A stretch of 64,000 nucleotides of DNA from Pseudomonadota bacterium (GTDB taxonomy: Bacteria > Pseudomonadota > Alphaproteobacteria > GCA-2746255): the NCBI GenBank assembly GCA_040752895.1, contig JBFMHN010000005.1:1-64000 (forward strand), written 5' to 3'. Below, in pieces: positions 1 through 7,539 of the stretch (position 1 is the first letter of the stretch; every line of letters begins with the position of its first letter). The translations under genes were made by a program, and so were the position numbers. The notes beneath the pieces were generated by a model that was not told the origin of the DNA, made no database searches, and saw only the letters and a list, made by a program, of their open reading frames with translations.

Positions 1-125
1 GGCGTCACGGCGGTCTGCATCCCGAATTCCCAAGGCCTCGGCTGGTCCGCCATCGCATCCATCGAGACGCCAAAGCCAAGAAGCGCAAACGCTGTAAAGC
101 CAAGAAGTCGCCAACCGCAAGGCAT
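1..125 (-). CDS. coxB: Cytochrome c oxidase subunit II, N-terminal fragment (cut by window edge)
   Basis: Only the first ~41 codons are in the window. The reading starts at the ATG whose complement is at 123-125, preceded by an AGGGAGGA ribosome-binding site about 11 bases upstream and by an in-frame stop just before that. The peptide has a hydrophobic Sec-type signal followed by ADQPRPWEFGMQTAVT, which matches the mature N-terminus of CoxB proteins (periplasmic copper-binding CuA subunit of aa3 oxidase) just before the first transmembrane helix. The CuA domain lies outside the window. Divergent from tldD. Identification rests on a short stretch, so moderate confidence. Confidence 0.6.
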   Translation of the reverse strand, partial: MPCGWRLLGFTAFALLGFGVSMDAMADQPRPWEFGMQTAVT

Positions 126-457
126 GGGTCCCGGTCCTCCCTATAACCGATGGGTTTCAGGGGAACCAAACCGTTCCCCCGGTCCAAACACTTTGATCAA
201 CCTAGGCGCTGCCGAGATGGCTTGTGTCGCCCCCTACTGGCCGGCAGTTATAACAGAGTCTGCTTCTCGCGCAAAAAAGATTCACCTTGCCGAAGGCTCT
301 GAAAACCCAGCAGACTTAAGCTGCGCCGAGGGAGTACCCCGAGACCGGGAATGGGTTTTGGAAATGTTTCGAGATGGTCGCATTTCGGTCCTATTGCGCC
401 TGAATTTTTCCCGGATGCGAAGACCCGTCAGAACGCCAGTCAGAACGGAGGGCAAGG
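126..457. other. Divergent intergenic region between coxB and tldD
   Basis: About 330 bases without a supportable gene. One plus frame stays open through it but has no coding character: no ribosome-binding site, an odd composition, and it runs into tldD in another frame. It must hold the promoters for the two divergent neighbours. I could not assign convincing -35/-10 boxes, and I see no RNA gene or strong hairpin. Confidence 0.5.
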
Positions 458-1891
458 GTGGCCGAGCAGCCGACCACGGATGAACTTTTCTTCCGCCATG
501 CAGGCCTTGACCGGGCCCGCGTCACCCGCCTCGTGGACGACGCGCTCAAGGGTGCCGACGATGGCGAGCTTTTTCTTGAATTCCGCCAATCCGAAAGCCT
601 CGTCTTCGACGACGGCCGGCTAAAAAACGCCAGCTTCGATTCCTCGCACGGCTTCGGGCTGCGGGCGATCGCGGGCGAGGCCGCCGGCTATGCCCACGCC
701 TCGACCCTCGAGGAGACAGCGCTTGCCCGCGCGGCGGAGACTGTCAAGGCGGTCCGCGAAGGCAAGGGCGGCACGCTGCTGGCGGCGCCGGCACGCACGA
801 ACCGGCACCTGTATACCGACGCCAACCCGCTTGAGCGCGTTGACTTCACGCGCAAGGTGCAGCTGTTGGCCGAGATCGACGCCTACGCCCGCCAGAAGGA
901 CCCGCGCGTTCGCCAGGTCACGGCCTCGCTCGCCGGCGAGTGGCAGGCCGTCGAGATTCTCCGCGCCGGTGGCGAAAGCGCTAGCGATCTGCGCCCGCTT
1001 GTCCGTCTGAACGTCGCCATCGTCGTTGGCCAAGGCGAGCGGATGGAAGCCGGAAGCAGCGGCGCCGGCGGGCGCGCCGCCTACGACGCCTGGCTCGACC
1101 CGGCGCACTGGCGGGCAGAGGTGGACGAGGCCCTGCGCCAGGCCCTCGTCAATCTCGAATCCGTTCCCGCCCCGGCCGGCGAGATGCCGATCGTGCTGGG
1201 GCCGGGTTGGCCCGGCATCCTTCTGCACGAAGCGATCGGCCACGGCCTCGAGGGCGATTTCAACCGGAAGAAAACCTCCGCCTTTGCCGGCCTCATCGGG
1301 GAACGCATAGCGGCGGCAGGGGTCACCGTCGTCGACGACGGCACCCTCAAGAACCGCCGCGGCTCGCTCACCATCGACGACGAAGGTACGCCCACCGAAC
1401 GGACCGTCCTTATCGAGGACGGCATCCTCAAGGGCTACATGCAGGATCGCCAGAACGCCCGCCTGATGGGCATGCGGCCGACCGGCAACGGCCGGCGCGA
1501 AAGCTTCGCCCACAAGCCGATGCCGCGCATGACGAACACCTACATGCTGGCCGGCGACGCCCATCCGGAAGAAATTATCCGCTCGGTCAAGAAAGGGCTT
1601 TACGCCGTGAGCTTCGGCGGTGGCCAGGTCGACATCACGTCCGGCAAGTTCGTCTTCTCGGCGACCGAGGCCTATCGGATCGAGGACGGCCGCATCACCC
1701 GTCCGGTCAAAGGAGCGACCCTCATCGGCAACGGGCCCGACGTGCTTACCAGGGTCTCCCGGATCGGCAACGACTTGAAACTCGATCCCGGGATCGGCAC
1801 CTGCGGCAAGGAAGGCCAGGGAGTGCCGGTCGGTGTCGGCCAGCCGACGCTGCTCATCGACCACCTAACCGTCGGCGGCACGGCGGCGTAA
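458..1891 (+). CDS. tldD: TldD metalloprotease of the TldD/PmbA family
   Basis: 477 residues, the normal length for TldD. TldD pairs with PmbA/TldE in a heterodimeric zinc protease that degrades unfolded or modified peptides (microcin B17 maturation and CcdA turnover in E. coli). The zinc motif HEAIGH is visible at residues 257-262 and is followed by GLEGDFNRKK, typical of TldD rather than of PmbA, which lacks the metal site. The glycine-rich C-terminus (GNGPDVLTRVSRIGNDL, then CGKEGQGVPVGVGQPTLL) is also typical. The GTG start at 458 is chosen because GGAGG lies just upstream and the N-terminus fits. No pmbA is present here. Convergent with gshA, 45 bp between stops. Confidence 0.95.
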   Translation: MAEQPTTDELFFRHAGLDRARVTRLVDDALKGADDGELFLEFRQSESLVFDDGRLKNASFDSSHGFGLRAIAGEAAGYAHASTLEETALARAAETVKAVREGKGGTLLAAPARTNRHLYTDANPLERVDFTRKVQLLAEIDAYARQKDPRVRQVTASLAGEWQAVEILRAGGESASDLRPLVRLNVAIVVGQGERMEAGSSGAGGRAAYDAWLDPAHWRAEVDEALRQALVNLESVPAPAGEMPIVLGPGWPGILLHEAIGHGLEGDFNRKKTSAFAGLIGERIAAAGVTVVDDGTLKNRRGSLTIDDEGTPTERTVLIEDGILKGYMQDRQNARLMGMRPTGNGRRESFAHKPMPRMTNTYMLAGDAHPEEIIRSVKKGLYAVSFGGGQVDITSGKFVFSATEAYRIEDGRITRPVKGATLIGNGPDVLTRVSRIGNDLKLDPGIGTCGKEGQGVPVGVGQPTLLIDHLTVGGTAA

Positions 1892-1936
1892 GCGATGCCG
1901 GGCGTTGCGGAAGGCGTTGGCTGCGGGCGGCCAGGC

Positions 1937-3304
1937 TTAATAGGCGCAGACGTCGTAGATCGGCTCGATCCGGCCGCCCCATTCCCGGGCATAACGATCG
2001 AGAAGGCGTTCGGCCAGTGTCACGCCGGCGGCCGCTACCTCATCTAAGGGGGTGAGGAAGTGGCTTTCGTCCCTGCCGCACGCATCCAAACGGGCGCGGC
2101 GCTTGAGGCCGGCCCGGGCGATCGCCAAAGCGTCGAGGGCGACCGCCTGCACCGTTCGCCCGTGAATTGCAGCTTTGAGCGCCTGCTTCGGCACTTCCTC
2201 GCGCAACGCGCGCTGCTCCGCGATCCCCCAGCCCTTCACGAGATCGAGCGCGGCGCGCTGGGCCTCGCCGTCATAGAGAAGCCCCACCCAAAAGGCGGGC
2301 AGCGCACACAGGAAAGGTCCCGGACCAGCACCTGCCCCGCGCATCTCGAGGAAATGCTTCAGCCGCACGTCGGGAAAGGCGGTCGTTAGATGGTCCGCCC
2401 AGTCGCCAAGCGTCGGCGACTCCCCCGGCAGGGCGGGAAGCTTGCCGGCGAGAAAGTCGCGGAAGCTTTGCCCGGAGGCGTCGAGATAGTTGCCGTCGCG
2501 GTAGACGAAATACATCGGCACGTCGAGCATATAATCCACATAGCGCTCGAACCCCATGCCGGGATCGAAGACAAAGGGCAGCAGCCCGCAACGGTCGGGG
2601 TCGGTGTGCGCCCAGACGTGGGAGCGGTAGCTCAAATACCCGCTGGGCTTGCCTTCGACGAAGGGGGAGTTTGCAAAGAGCGCCGTCACCACCGGCTGCA
2701 GCGCCATGGAGATGCGGAATTTTTCCACCATGTCCGCTTCGGACCCGAAGTCGAGATTGACCTGCACCGTGCAGGTGCGCAGCATCATGTCGAGCCCGAG
2801 CGCGCCTTTCTTCGGCATGTAGGCGCGCATGATGCGGTAGCGCGCCTTCGGCATCCACGGCATCTCGGCGCGGGACCCTTTCGGCAGGAACCCCAGATTG
2901 AGAAGCCCGAGGTTCAAGGAATCGATCACGGCCCGCAATTGTGCGCGGTGCTCGGCCACCTCGACGCACGTCTCGTGCAGCGTCGTCAGCGGCTCGCCGG
3001 AAAGCTCGAACTGCCCTCCCGGCTCCAGCGTGATGGACCCAAAGCCGGGCTTGGCGAGCGCAATCGGATTGTCCGCCTCCACAACCAACTCCCAGCCGAA
3101 TTGCCGCATGCCCTCGAGAACGGCGCGGATGCCGTCCGGTCCCTCGTAGGGCGCCGGCGTGAGGTCGCGCTTGCGGAACACGAACTTCTCGTGCTCCGTC
3201 CCGATCCGCCAAAGGTGCGGTGGCTTGCAGCCGGCGGCCAGGTCTTCGACGAGTTGCGACTTATGGGTGACGACGACGTCCGAGCCGATCGGTGGTGCGC
3301 TCAT
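1937..3304 (-). CDS. gshA: Glutamate–cysteine ligase, proteobacterial/plant type
   Basis: ATP-dependent joining of L-glutamate and L-cysteine, the first step of glutathione synthesis, in the cytoplasm. The 455-residue protein belongs to the alphaproteobacterial/plant GCL family (often called EgtA/GshA type 2). It has the N-terminal RIGTEHEKF motif, SITLEPGGQFELSG, the TCTVQVNLDFGSE core, and FLEMRGAG near residue 330. The start is ATG at 3304, which overlaps the rsmE stop as ATGA; an upstream in-frame ATG at 3370 would extend deep into rsmE and is less likely. It is probably translated with rsmE from one transcript. Confidence 0.95.
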   Translation of the reverse strand: MSAPPIGSDVVVTHKSQLVEDLAAGCKPPHLWRIGTEHEKFVFRKRDLTPAPYEGPDGIRAVLEGMRQFGWELVVEADNPIALAKPGFGSITLEPGGQFELSGEPLTTLHETCVEVAEHRAQLRAVIDSLNLGLLNLGFLPKGSRAEMPWMPKARYRIMRAYMPKKGALGLDMMLRTCTVQVNLDFGSEADMVEKFRISMALQPVVTALFANSPFVEGKPSGYLSYRSHVWAHTDPDRCGLLPFVFDPGMGFERYVDYMLDVPMYFVYRDGNYLDASGQSFRDFLAGKLPALPGESPTLGDWADHLTTAFPDVRLKHFLEMRGAGAGPGPFLCALPAFWVGLLYDGEAQRAALDLVKGWGIAEQRALREEVPKQALKAAIHGRTVQAVALDALAIARAGLKRRARLDACGRDESHFLTPLDEVAAAGVTLAERLLDRYAREWGGRIEPIYDVCAY

Positions 3305-4086
3305 GGCCTTGGCATCTTTAGGTTTCCTTGTGTCGCGTCTGCGGCCCGAAAGGCCGGCCGCGACTGCCAATCGCCGAGCGCCGCCTGCCAGCAGGTAAGC
3401 GCGGCGATCGCAGCCGTGTCGGCGCGCAGGACGCGGGGGCCCAAACTTGCCGACGTAACAAAGGGAAGCCCGCGAAGGGCGTCAAGCTCATCTTTCGCGA
3501 AGCCCCCTTCCGGACCGGTCAGCAAGGCCCAGGAAGGCGTCGGCTTCGCTTCGCGGAGCGCCTCCAGGATCGGCGGGCCGCTTCCGGTTTCATCGCAAAG
3601 AAGAAGACGGCGCGTTTCCGGCCACCCGGCGAGCGCCTTGAAGAGCGGCTCCGCCGCGCAGAGTTCCGGCACGCAGAGGCGACCCGTTTGTTCGGCCGCC
3701 TCGATCGCCTGGGCGCGCAGCCGTTCAAGGTTGACGCGCCTCACGACCGTCCGTTCCGTCATCACCGGCTTGAGAAGTGCCACGCCAAGCTCGGTCGCCT
3801 TCTCGACCAGCGTGTCGATGCGCCCCCCCTTGATGGGCGCGAACAGCAGCCAAAGGTCGGGCACCTTCGTTTGCGCGCACCTGCGGCGTTCCAGAAGAAC
3901 CGTCGTTCGCTTCTTGGCCAAGGCTTCGATCCTGCCCTCCCACTCGCCGTCGAGGCCGTTGAAAAGGCGGAGACGATCGCCCGGTGCGAGGCGCATGACA
4001 TGACTCAAATAATGGGTTTGCCCAGGTCCCAGTTCGAGGACCCGGTTTTCTTCCAGCCTTTCCTCGACGAACAGGCGGATGGCCAT
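3301..4086 (-). CDS. rsmE: 16S rRNA (uracil-1498-N3)-methyltransferase
   Basis: SAM-dependent methylation of U1498 in helix 44 of 16S rRNA. 261 residues, slightly longer than the usual ~245. It shows the SPOUT knot signatures: VEKATELGV, EQTGRL, the SAM loop LLTGPEGGF and the C-terminal LGPRVLRADTA. The N-terminal PUA-like part has the family feature HYLSHVMRL. The start ATG is divergent from ubiA 56 bp away, and the gene precedes gshA with a 4-base overlap, so the two are likely one operon. Confidence 0.96.
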   Translation of the reverse strand: MAIRLFVEERLEENRVLELGPGQTHYLSHVMRLAPGDRLRLFNGLDGEWEGRIEALAKKRTTVLLERRRCAQTKVPDLWLLFAPIKGGRIDTLVEKATELGVALLKPVMTERTVVRRVNLERLRAQAIEAAEQTGRLCVPELCAAEPLFKALAGWPETRRLLLCDETGSGPPILEALREAKPTPSWALLTGPEGGFAKDELDALRGLPFVTSASLGPRVLRADTAAIAALTCWQAALGDWQSRPAFRAADATQGNLKMPRP

Positions 4087-4142
4087 GGGCGTGCTTTCGT
4101 CCGACCTTGAGAAGTGTCAACGGAACGACTAGACCTTAGCCG

Positions 4143-5063
4143 ATGACGGGCCCCGTCAAAACCGCCGCGACGGATACCTCGGCCGATGGCTGGGTGGATC
4201 GCTTCGCGCCCGCCGCCCTCCGCCCCTATCTGAAGCTCGCGCGGCTCGACCGCCCGGTCGGCATCTGGCTGCTTTTCCTGCCCTGCGCCTTCGGCGTGAC
4301 GATCGCCTCGCCCGCCTGGCCGGACCCTTTCCTGCTTTTCCTCTTCGCGATGGGCGCCGTCCTCATGCGGAGCGCCGGTTGCACCTTGAACGACATCGTG
4401 GACCGCGACATCGACCGGCAAGTCGCGCGCACGCGAAACCGGCCCCTGCCTTCCGGCGCGGTTTCCCTGGCCAACGCGTATTTTTTCCTAGGCGGGCTGC
4501 TGCTGGCAAGCTTTGGCGTGCTGCTTTGCTTCAACCGCTTCACGGTTCTGCTCGGGCTTGCCTCCCTCGTCCTCGTCGTTCTCTACCCGTTTGCGAAGCG
4601 CTATACAGATTGGCCGCAAGCCATCCTCGGGCTTACCTTTAATTGGGGAGCGTTTTTGGGTTGGACGGCGGTGAAGGGAGGCCTCGACCTTGCCGCCTTC
4701 GCCCTTTACGCCGGCGCCTTCTTCTGGACGCTCGGCTACGACACGATCTACGCCTGCCAGGACAAAGCGGACGACCTGCGGATCGGGGTCCGCTCGACGG
4801 CCCTCTTGCTCAAGGAAAGGGCGCGGGTTTTTCTGTTGTTTGCCTACGGCGCCGCCGTTCTTTTCTTCGCCGGCGCCGGCTGGCTGGCGGGCCTTGCCTG
4901 GCCCTTCTACGCGGGCCTTGTCGGCCTCGCCGCGCAACTGCTCTGGCAGGCGGCAGGCGTAAGGACCGCCGAGCCGGCCGACTGCCTCAGGAAATTCCGA
5001 TCGAACGCGTGGGCGGGCCTGCTGCTGGCAGCCGCGCTCCTCGCCGCCAAGGCCTTTCCGTAG
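4143..5063 (+). CDS. ubiA: 4-hydroxybenzoate polyprenyltransferase
   Basis: Integral membrane prenyltransferase that attaches the polyprenyl tail to 4-hydroxybenzoate in ubiquinone synthesis. 306 residues with eight or nine hydrophobic helices. The first Asp-rich motif is NDIVDRDIDRQVARTRNRP (around residue 83) and the second is DTIYACQDKADDLRIGVRS (around residue 200); both bind the Mg-diphosphate. A short polar head (about 20 residues) precedes helix 1. Stands alone on the plus strand, with the acyl-CoA dehydrogenase gene ending 7 bp beyond on the other strand. Confidence 0.96.
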   Translation: MTGPVKTAATDTSADGWVDRFAPAALRPYLKLARLDRPVGIWLLFLPCAFGVTIASPAWPDPFLLFLFAMGAVLMRSAGCTLNDIVDRDIDRQVARTRNRPLPSGAVSLANAYFFLGGLLLASFGVLLCFNRFTVLLGLASLVLVVLYPFAKRYTDWPQAILGLTFNWGAFLGWTAVKGGLDLAAFALYAGAFFWTLGYDTIYACQDKADDLRIGVRSTALLLKERARVFLLFAYGAAVLFFAGAGWLAGLAWPFYAGLVGLAAQLLWQAAGVRTAEPADCLRKFRSNAWAGLLLAAALLAAKAFP

Positions 5064-5069
5064 AAACCC

Positions 5070-6224
5070 TCAATACGGCACGGCGATGCGCCCGATGCGC
5101 TCGCGGGCGATGATGATCTTCTGGATCTGGGCGGTGCCGTCGCCGATTTCGAGGCCAAGCACGTCGCGCAGGCGCTGCTGGTGGGCCGTCTCCTTCGAAT
5201 AGCCGTAATGGCCGTGCAGCAGCAGGCATTGGTGCAAAATGTCGAAGGAAAGCTTCGGCGCCCACCATTTGCACATCGCGGCTTCCGCCGTGTGCGGCAA
5301 GCCCTGGTCGCACAGCCAAAGCGTCTTGTAGCAAAGCAGCCGGCAGGCCTCGAACAGCGCCTCCGCCTCGGCCAGGGGAAAGGTGACGCCTTCGAATTTC
5401 GCCAATGGCGCGCCGAACGCCTCGCGCTCCTGCACGTAGGCCCACGTCTCGTCGAGGGAGGCGCGCGTAGCACCCAGGCATTGCAGCCCGATGAGCGCGC
5501 GGCTGAAATCGAAGCCCCGCATGATCTGGGAGAAGCCCGCGTTCTCTTCGCCGAGCAGCGCGTCCCCCTCGACCCGAACGTCGTCGAAGAAGAGCGAGCC
5601 GCGCCCGACGATGGCGGAGCCCACGTCCTCGAAGCGGGTGCGGGTGACGCCTTCCCGGTCGAGTTCGACGAGGAAGGCGGAAATCCCCTTGGCGCCCGCC
5701 TCCTCGCGCCCGGTGCGGCCGAAGACGATGGCGATGTCCGCCTGGTCGGCGGCCGAGATCGAGGTCTTCTCGCCGTTCAGGACATAGCCGTTGCCGTCGC
5801 GCCGAACCTTCAGCTTGAGCCTCGCCGCGTCCGAGCCGACGCCGGGTTCTGTTAAGCCGAGCGCGATCAGCGCTTCGCCGCGGGCGATCCTCGGCACCCA
5901 TTTCCCGACCACCCGCGGTTGCCCATGCCGGGCGAGCAAGCCGCCGAGCAGGGCGCCAAGCAGGGGCAGATAGGAAAGGTTGAAGTCGCCGGTGGCAATC
6001 GCCTCCGTGATCAGGCCGCAGGTCACCGCATCGGCCCCCATGCCGCCCAAGTCCTCCGGCAGGTTGGGGGTCACCATGCCGAGCGCCCCCATCTCGCGGA
6101 CAAGCGCGCGGTCGAAACGGCCTTCCTTCTCGCGCCGCATATAGTCCGGCAGCAACCGTTCGCGCGCGAATTTTAGGACGCTTTCACGGAGCGCCTCCTG
6201 TTCCTCGCTAAATCGAAAGTCCAC
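5070..6224 (-). CDS. Acyl-CoA dehydrogenase with Asp at the usual catalytic Glu position (AliB-like?)
   Basis: FAD-dependent alpha,beta-dehydrogenation of an acyl-CoA; 384 residues, typical ACAD length. ACAD signatures are present: GLTEPGVGSDAARL in the FAD/substrate region, the beta domain, and the C-terminal four-helix bundle. At the position where most ACADs have the catalytic Glu (motif YEGT) it reads GDGT, with Asp at residue 362. An Asp base is known from dehydrogenases acting on cyclohexane/cyclohexene-carboxyl-CoA, which fits the nearby badI, but a similar motif may occur in other branches. The start is 19 bp downstream of the second ACAD gene's stop, so the pair is co-transcribed from the promoter near 7471-7499. 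Function by context: ring- or branched-acyl-CoA oxidation, possibly a cyclohexanecarboxyl-CoA dehydrogenase. Exact substrate unknown. Confidence 0.85.
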   Translation of the reverse strand: MDFRFSEEQEALRESVLKFARERLLPDYMRREKEGRFDRALVREMGALGMVTPNLPEDLGGMGADAVTCGLITEAIATGDFNLSYLPLLGALLGGLLARHGQPRVVGKWVPRIARGEALIALGLTEPGVGSDAARLKLKVRRDGNGYVLNGEKTSISAADQADIAIVFGRTGREEAGAKGISAFLVELDREGVTRTRFEDVGSAIVGRGSLFFDDVRVEGDALLGEENAGFSQIMRGFDFSRALIGLQCLGATRASLDETWAYVQEREAFGAPLAKFEGVTFPLAEAEALFEACRLLCYKTLWLCDQGLPHTAEAAMCKWWAPKLSFDILHQCLLLHGHYGYSKETAHQQRLRDVLGLEIGDGTAQIQKIIIARERIGRIAVPY

Positions 6225-6243
6225 CGGTTTCCCCCGATCCCCG

Positions 6244-7398
6244 TCAGCCTTCGGCCTCGCGGATCATGGCCTTGGCGATGACGAGCTGCTGAATCTGCGA
6301 GGTGCCTTCGTAAATGCGGAAGAGCCGCACGTCCCGGTAGAATCGCTCGACCGGGTATTCCGCGATGTAGCCGGAACCGCCGTGAATCTGCACCGCGCGG
6401 TCGGCGACGCGCCCGACCATCTCGCTCGCGAAGTATTTGCAGCAGGCAGCTTCCGTGCTGATCTTTTCGCCGTCATCCCGGCGCCTGGCCGCGTCCAGCA
6501 CCATGGATTTTGCGGCGTACGCCTCGGTCCGGCTGTCGGCCAGCATCGCCTGGACGAGTTGGAAATTGGCAATCCGCTCGCCGAACTGTTTGCGTTCGAT
6601 GGCGTAAGCCAGAGACTCCGCGATCAGGCGCTCGGCGACGCCGACGCAGACGGCGGAGATGTGGATGCGCCCGCGATCGAGCACCTTCATCGCCGTCTTG
6701 AAACCCATTCCTTCCTTGCCCCCGATCAGGGCGGACGCCGGCACCCGGCAATCCTCGAAGATGACGTCGCAGACGTGCGCGCCCTGCTGGCCTATCTTCT
6801 TGTAGGGCTTGCTGATGGAAATGCCCGCCAGATCGCGATCGACGATGAAGGCGGAAACCCCTTTGGCGCCCTTCGTCGCAGGGTCGGTCCGCGCCATCAG
6901 GGTGAAGGCCTTGGCGTGAGGGGCGTTCGTGATGAAGCGCTTCGTCCCGTTGACAACATACACATCGCCGTCACGGATGGCCGTCGTGCGCAGGGAAGCC
7001 GCGTCGGAACCGGAATCCGGTTCGGTCAGCGCGAAAGAGATGATCGTCTCGCCGGAGGCGATCTTGGGAAGGTATTTCCGTTTCTGTTCCTCGGTGCCGT
7101 CCATGACGATGCCTTGCGAACCAATGCCGATATTCGTGCCGATGACGGAGCGGAAGGCGGGCGAGGCGCGGCAGAGCTCGAACAGGACCCGCACTTCTTC
7201 CGTCGTCGTCAAGCCGATGCCGCCATAGGCCTCCGGCACCGTCAGGCCGAACAGGCCAAGCTCACGCATTTCCTCGATGATTTTCGATGGCACGACGTCT
7301 TCTTCCGAGACGCGGGCCTCGGCGGGGATCAACCGCTCGTTGACGAAGCGGTGGATGGTGTCGAGAAACTGTCGAAACGTGTCGGGATCGAGGGCCAC
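6244..7398 (-). CDS. Acyl-CoA dehydrogenase (canonical Glu)
   Basis: 384-residue ACAD, first gene of a two-gene minus-strand operon. Motifs: FALTEPDSGSDAASL near residue 130, NGTKRFITNA near residue 160, the arginine-rich ERKQFGERI, QIHGGSGYIAEYPVER, and the catalytic IYEGTSQIQ with Glu at residue 364. This is the short/medium-chain type. It transfers electrons to ETF. Transcribed away from the OYE-type reductase gene, sharing a 141-bp divergent region that contains the proposed TetR operator. Role inferred from neighbours: one of the two dehydrogenation steps in the alicyclic/branched CoA pathway. Confidence 0.9.
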   Translation of the reverse strand: MALDPDTFRQFLDTIHRFVNERLIPAEARVSEEDVVPSKIIEEMRELGLFGLTVPEAYGGIGLTTTEEVRVLFELCRASPAFRSVIGTNIGIGSQGIVMDGTEEQKRKYLPKIASGETIISFALTEPDSGSDAASLRTTAIRDGDVYVVNGTKRFITNAPHAKAFTLMARTDPATKGAKGVSAFIVDRDLAGISISKPYKKIGQQGAHVCDVIFEDCRVPASALIGGKEGMGFKTAMKVLDRGRIHISAVCVGVAERLIAESLAYAIERKQFGERIANFQLVQAMLADSRTEAYAAKSMVLDAARRRDDGEKISTEAACCKYFASEMVGRVADRAVQIHGGSGYIAEYPVERFYRDVRLFRIYEGTSQIQQLVIAKAMIREAEG

Positions 7399-7470
7399 GG
7401 TTCATTCCTTCAGGTTTTTCGGGCCGGAGTTCTTGGCCACCCGGCGGCGGAGTTTCCGTATGGTGGGAGT

Positions 7471-7499
7471 ATGATAGATTGACAGGGCCTCAATTTCAA
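7471..7499 (-). promoter_or_regulatory. Sigma70-type promoter for the acyl-CoA dehydrogenase pair
   Basis: Read on the minus strand: -35 TTGAAA (complement of 7494-7499), 17-base spacer, -10 TATCAT (complement of 7471-7476). Both boxes match the consensus at 5 of 6 positions. It lies about 75 bp before the ATG at 7398. The proposed operator adjoins its -35 box. Confidence 0.55.
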
Positions 7500-7508
7500 C
7501 CTTACGTT
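7479..7508 (+). promoter_or_regulatory. Probable promoter for the OYE-type reductase gene
   Basis: A perfect -35 TTGACA at 7479-7484, followed after 17-18 bases by a weak -10 (TACGTT around 7503-7508). The -10 lies inside the proposed operator, which would allow repression. It interleaves back to back with the minus-strand promoter. Confidence 0.4.
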
Positions 7509-7517
7509 AGTTAGAAT
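7501..7517 (+). promoter_or_regulatory. Proposed TetR operator, copy 1
   Basis: CTTACGTTAGTTAGAAT. It matches CTAATGCTAGTTAGAAT at 12062-12078 at 14 of 17 positions. Both copies lie in divergent promoter regions of the same catabolic locus, 4.5 kb apart, and both are AT-rich islands in a GC-rich genome. The inferred binder is the TetR protein encoded at 12106. The boundaries are those of the shared block, not measured. Confidence 0.5.
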
Positions 7518-7539
7518 TTAGGAGTTAAATTCTTTCCCG

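Noticed and set aside
124-483. Plus-strand frame of 119 codons before tldD
   Set aside because: Overlaps the coxB start region and tldD, has no ribosome-binding site and resembles no known protein.
620-1864. Long minus-strand open frame (414 codons) opposite tldD
   Set aside because: Mirror of a highly conserved gene in GC-rich DNA; product has no recognisable family and no ribosome-binding site.
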